Below are positions 18,393 through 22,628 of a stretch of 22,628 nucleotides of DNA, one piece after another. Under the pieces are notes generated by a model that saw only the letters and a list, made by a program, of their open reading frames with translations, was not told where the DNA came from and did not search any database. The stretch covers positions 1 through 22,628 of the forward strand of contig JAIVFH010000395.1 of NCBI GenBank assembly GCA_025765595.1. The letters run 5' to 3'. The first letter of the stretch is position 1. Each line of letters starts with the position of its first letter. Source of the DNA: Obelidium mucronatum (Eukaryota > Chytridiomycota > Chytridiomycetes > Chytridiales > Chytriomycetaceae). The translations under genes were made by a program, and so were the position numbers.

Positions 18393-20294
18393 ATGATCCA
18401 CCCGCAGCAAGCAGTCGACTTCAGACAAAGATCACAGTCATGCGAGGGTCGCTTCTACGAAAGCGCCGATGATATTGACGATTTGAACGAAGGAAAGCTG
18501 GACTTCATGTCTTCTCGACACTTCCGAACATCATCGGCTACCCTCATTCAGGGCCAATTGGAACACGCTTCTCTGAGCAAAGATTTTTACACCGGAGAGT
18601 TACATGAGTACTTCTGTCCGTCAATCCATAGACGCATGTCAAATCAACAACTGTCAGAAGACTCCTCCTCGCTGGCGCGCCAACCACCGGCAATAGCATC
18701 AGAATTAGTGCAAATTAAAGAGCCATCAATACCAAACTCTTTTGATCCAAAGAAAACATTCAACAAATATTCATTCCGTATCCACGAGCACCCGATCAAC
18801 ATTCACGAAAGTAATTCAAATCAATCTCCCGGTTCAGCCATTCCAAATTCTTCGATTGGTCAATCTCCAACGAGCGCTGCGCCAATGAGGCCTACTGGCG
18901 CGGCTACATCAAACTCAACGCGTTCTCAGCGACGGAAACAGGCGAAAGAAATGAAGATGCCACTCGTTGTTGTTTCACAAACTCAGTTTTACGGAAGCAC
19001 AAAGTTTGAGCCAGAAATATTTAATGCCTGGTATCGGCAGGATGGATGGGAGCCGCCGGTCCACAGTAATTATCCTCCTTCGATTCCTTGCTCCTTGCAA
19101 TGATTTTCAAACAAGCAAAACTAATTTTCTCTCTAGTATTCATGGTTTTTCATTGGATCAGTTGGGTTTTCTTGGGTCTAGGATTTTGGGGATTCCTGCT
19201 GGCCTTTGTACCTTCGCCATTTCAGCCCGTAACTCTAGCAGTTTCAATAATAATCGCATTCATTCAATTCGGAGCGACTATTTATACAATGTCAGTAGAT
19301 CCGCAGGACCCAGCTGTGAAAAACAGTGGTATAGAACGAAATATACACTACGTAAAAGCTCTGGGATTCCCTGTGATTGATCGCGAAACGTTTCTATGTG
19401 GTGTGTGCAATGTTGTTGTCGCCGCGGATACGAAGCACTGTAAACCGTGCAATAAGTGTGTGGCTAAATTCGGTTAGTTCACATTCATCAACAGCAAATT
19501 GATCACTACTAAGATGTAGTTTAAGACCACCACTGTCCTTATTTATCTTGCTGCATTGGGAAAAGAAACTACAAAGTCATTTTTTATAACGGTGCTGTTG
19601 GCTTTTATTGTCTCTGGGGTATTTTCAGGCTTTGGGCTTTACGTTTTCAGCCTCTACTTTACAAATTTTGAGCATTGGACGTCAATCGGTAAGTTTTGTG
19701 GTGTTAATGCTTGGCGTTCTATTCTTCTTTACCAACTGACCATTCATTTCCGTAGTTTCGTCTCACCTTTCACTGGTTTCTCCACTTGATGCTTCAACAG
19801 AATACTCAATCTTGAGTGTTATCCTCTTTTATTCCATCTGCGGAACAGCGATCTGTATAACTATCTTCTCCCTCCTGCAATTCCACATTCGGCTGATGAT
19901 TTTGAATTTGACAACCATTGAATTTCTTGAAATTACTAGTGGACACGGAAGGAAATGGCGGAACGGCAAGCGCATTGAAACAAATGCAACGCTTAAGATT
20001 GTGAGAGTTGTTGGAGAATTTTTCGCGGGTATCTGTGTTAAACGGAAGCAAGATACGAACCATTTGACGGTGCTACCTACAGGACCGCCGCCCACAACTG
20101 TCGTAGCGGATGGCGGGTTTCTGGAAGAACAGCAACAGAGGGAGCGTCAGGAGCCAGAATGGGTTGTAGACAAAGATGATTACGAAAGTGAAGACTTCGA
20201 CAGTATTGATGGAGGCGTCGTCGAAGTCAATAGCGTTGATATGGCTGGTGCAAATGCGGAAGTTTCTGATGTATGGATAGTGTCCGATAGTTGA
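18393..20294 (+). CDS. DHHC-type protein S-palmitoyltransferase
   Basis: Four exons: 18393-19065, 19137-19472, 19526-19688, 19756-20294; introns 71, 53 and 67 nt. About 569 aa. A 224-residue polar N-terminal extension ends in YRQDGWEPPVH, like the DGW motif before TM1 of ZDHHC1/11-type enzymes. TM1-TM2 follow (IFMVFHWISWVFLGLGFWGF, LAVSIIIAFIQF), then VDPQDP. The zinc-binding DHHC-CRD is CGVC-x9-HCKPCNKCVAKF|DHHC-x5-C. After it come TM3 (SFFITVLLAFIVSG), TM4 (YSILSVILFYSICGTA), an LNLTTIEFLE motif matching the usual TTxE, and an acidic tail. It transfers palmitate from acyl-CoA to protein cysteines via the DHHC cysteine. The residue just before the last zinc Cys is Cys rather than the common Asn (PYLSCCIG). 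One +1 shift lies at 19570-19580, between GKRNYK and TM3. Confidence 0.9.
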
Positions 20295-20322
20295 AATAAG
20301 AAGTTGGTATAAATTAAATAAA
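20295..20322 (+). other. 28-nt spacer between tandem genes
   Basis: Only 28 nt lie between the DHHC stop codon and the ATG of the next gene on the same strand. The sequence contains TATAAATTAAATAAA, too close to the ATG to be an ordinary TATA box but able to serve as a poly(A) signal for the upstream gene. Confidence 0.6.
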
Positions 20323-22628
20323 ATGCTAGCAGCATCTATCGAGTTAGTCCAGCACATGCTGGCCGCCAATGGATTCAACGCGATTGAAATGAACTTATCC
20401 GAATGCAATGACTCTTTGCTTCAATGTCTCTTTGCCCTGTTGGCGAATGCTCAGGTGACACAATCTAATCAACAAAAGCAGTAGGCTAACAATCAAACAC
20501 TGTTCAGAACGAAGCTAAAAACAGAAGCGAAATCGAAGAATTGAAGACAATTGCGGAAAACGATACGCAACTAATGGCGCAGACGTTGGTTTGTACCTAA
20601 TTGAATCGATAGGCTTTGACTGACGTGTCATTCGACTCCAAAAGGCGAAAACCAAGCTAAATCTAGAATCATCTGATAGAACAAATAAGGCTTTAAGTGC
20701 CAAAGTCGCGTATGTGTTTTTTTTCTTCCTGGGTTGTTTTAAACGAAAACGCAGTGTCCAAGAATCAATCATTAAAGACATGACGGCCAAAACGAACCTG
20801 GCAAAAGAAGAAGCCACGAAAGCAGTTACGAATTTGCACACTGCTTTATCCCAGTTTAAGGTTTTCCAGCCCTTTCATGATTTGACTGTCGCCTTGCTCA
20901 ATTGGAAACCCAACAGCATAAATCGAAAAGGCGCGAGGCTGATTACGTAATGCTACAAGAGCGCTTACAAAAACTCACATCGGATCAGCTTCATTCCGCA
21001 AAGCTTGGGATTCGGATTGTAAACCCGTCGAAAAAGAAACTCTCTGCACCCATCAAATCCAAACCAGCAAACCATGTTAAGTTAATACATTCCAAAGTTT
21101 CTTTCTTCTCAATATTTTATTCTTGCAGGAAAAGGATTTATATGTCTTCGCCATTGCCTCTCTGGAAGAGCGGGAGAAGGAACTGTTGGTGGAGTTGAAC
21201 GCATTAAAATCCACTCTGTATTCCACTTATGCGAGCATCAAACAAGCCGTCAAAACTGTAAACCATGTCACGGGCATCGAAGATACCGACTCTGTCTTGT
21301 CTTATGTAGAGTTTTAGTGTGATATTGCGATAATTGGTTGACAAGTCTTTTCAGGAACCTCACGAAGAAGCTAGATTCCACCTTCCCTTTTCTCTGGTGA
21401 AAAGCCAAATCGAAGATCAGTTTCAATTTTTACTTGGAAGAGTCCAAGGCTTTTCATCAATGATAGCGGATGCGATGAAACAGCGGACTCAACAAAGCTC
21501 GACCGAATCTGACGATGCTATTCAACGACTTCACGATGAGATTGGTTTGATTTCACCAAGTTTTCTTTCAAAAATTCACACTTAAATACTTGGCAGCGGA
21601 ATATAGGGATATTGTCGAAAAGCAAAAGATCTTGATTGAGATGGCTCTGGAAACGCAAGTAAGCGAGGTTGGGAAAACTGGCCAGGAAACTGGCAATGCG
21701 GGAGCTGACGAAGCGGACTTGTAAGATTTTGATGGTACTTATGCCTTGCTGATATGCGCTCGAAAAGCCTTAGTGATTTGGACGAGCAAAGAAACATGAT
21801 TGCAAGAAGAAGCGAGCAACTTGACGAAGAACGGCGAAAATTTACAGAGGCTGCAATTCGCTTAGGGAGGGAAAGATGCGCGTTTGAAGTGAGCACTTAA
21901 ACAATCGATATTCGTGAATTTTTCTTTTAAACAGTTTCTTTCGAATCAGCGAGAAAAGGAAGACTTCGAAGAGCAAAAGCGTACCTTAACAACTCAACAT
22001 ATTCTTGAACAAATGCCTGATACCCCAGTGTTAGCCTTGCATAAATAAGTAGAGACCCCGACTCATTCAACTGAAGTATACTATTTCGACAGATGGCTCA
22101 AGAGCAATGGGGTCTCCATCTCTGACGCAAGACTCGCCCAATCGCCTACTCCAACACCATCAATGAAGCCGAAGAATATTCCTAAAACTCTGACATCCAC
22201 TTCAACGACGCCTCAGCGGACACATCATCAACGAATTCGAACTCCTTCTGACCAAGCGCGAACCGTTTCAACGCCTTCAAATAGCAATAGTATCAGATCA
22301 AGCACAGGGCCAGTTCGAAACTCAAGCGCGTCTACACCAGCTTACTCAAAACTCCATGCAAATAGCGATGAAGTGCTGACAGAATGTATGAATACTTTTG
22401 CAAGCACCCCAGCCGTGCTGAAGCTCATGCAGGAGAGGCACATTCCCGTTGAAGAGTTTGGAACACCAGGCAATCCAGAACTTGTATCGAGTGTCTTCAG
22501 CAGCACTGGAAAAACCGTCAAGTCTGCTTTGAAAAAAAAGGGCACGCAGAGCTTCTCGGAAACGCCAAAGAGTGGGAGTGCCGTTGGAATGGGGAAGAGG
22601 AAAGTGATTATTGATTGCAAAGAGAACG
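20323..22628 (+). CDS. ADIP/SSX2IP-like coiled-coil protein, 3' end outside the window
   Basis: Eleven exons, all in frame: 20323-20454, 20508-20588, 20645-20709, 20755-20860, 20917-21075, 21129-21305, 21355-21544, 21597-21720, 21768-21888, 21935-22029, 22093-22628+; introns 45-63 nt. The N-terminus MLAASIELVQHMLAANGF...MNLSECNDSLLQCLFALL is followed by heptad-rich helices, KRREADYVMLQERLQKLTSD (cf. REREYDKLKERL of ADIP), a short loop with LGIRIVNPSKKK and further coiled coil (LDEERRKFTEAAIRLGRERC). A Ser/Thr/Pro-rich C-terminus ends in a KSALKKK cluster. The pattern fits the ADIP family (SSX2IP in animals), which acts at centrosomes and ciliary bases. A role at the zoospore basal body is inference. 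At least 595 codons are present with no frame break, which makes this gene a useful control for the breaks elsewhere. Confidence 0.75.

Noticed and set aside
9605..19580. Euplotes-style frameshifting strictly at stop codons
   Set aside because: In DENND6, the DHHC gene, one EML site and several RS-region sites, the new frame is clearly in use many codons before the old frame's stop, so the shifts are not tied to stops.
1..22628. tRNA, rRNA, CRISPR arrays, transposons or viral genes
   Set aside because: No cloverleaf, conserved rRNA segment, spaced repeat array, terminal inverted repeat or transposase/polymerase motif was seen by eye on either strand.

Overview
The window is eukaryotic nuclear DNA. 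Genes are densely packed on both strands and are interrupted by many short GT-AG introns, mostly 41-107 nt, often with a CTAAC/CTAAT-like branch site just before the acceptor. The gene content is an EML-type microtubule protein, an ADIP/SSX2IP-like centrosomal coiled-coil protein, a DENND6 Rab exchange factor, a DHHC palmitoyltransferase, an HMG-box protein, an AlkD-like glycosylase and an F-box-like/LRR protein. Together with the small introns this suggests a zoosporic (flagellated) early-diverging fungus such as a chytrid. That placement is inference; no rRNA or other marker is present.

Layout from left to right: a type I membrane protein (-, 106-855) diverges from an LRR protein (+, 1007-2295), which converges within 18 nt on a probable seven-TM protein (-, 2314-3273). 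Two unrecognised minus-strand loci follow (3488-3731 and 4011-4702), with a 20-nt tandem duplication between them. Next comes an HMG-box protein with acidic and Ala/Pro/Lys tails (-, 4884-6419), divergent from an unrecognised acidic protein (+, 6809-7759). A complete DENND6 homologue (+, 8000-11272) and an intronless AlkD-like gene (+, 11358-12230) follow. The latter converges on a very large minus-strand locus (12384-18283) whose 3' part is a HELP/WD40 EML protein and whose 5' part is a long Arg/Ser-rich region. This locus diverges from a DHHC palmitoyltransferase (+, 18393-20294). Only 28 nt later an ADIP-like gene begins (+, 20323 to the window edge).

The most striking feature is not a gene. 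I count about 18 places where the evident coding frame moves by +1 with no plausible intron, against one in the other direction. They occur on both strands and in most multi-exon genes, and are densest in the Arg/Ser-rich region. Where homology fixes the site (DENND6, EML, DHHC) the shift lies in sense codons, sometimes in a short homopolymer, and not at a stop codon. The simplest reading is single-base insertions from an insertion-biased assembly. Programmed +1 frameshifting is the less likely but more exciting alternative. Once each extra base is set aside, exon lengths sum to a multiple of three in the gene models I could complete.

Functionally the genes fit housekeeping cell biology of a flagellated cell: microtubule and centrosome scaffolding (EML, ADIP), Rab-dependent membrane traffic (DENND6), protein lipidation (DHHC), chromatin (HMG) and base-damage repair (AlkD). 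There is no sign of an operon-like or mobile system. I saw no tRNA, rRNA, CRISPR array, transposon or viral gene.
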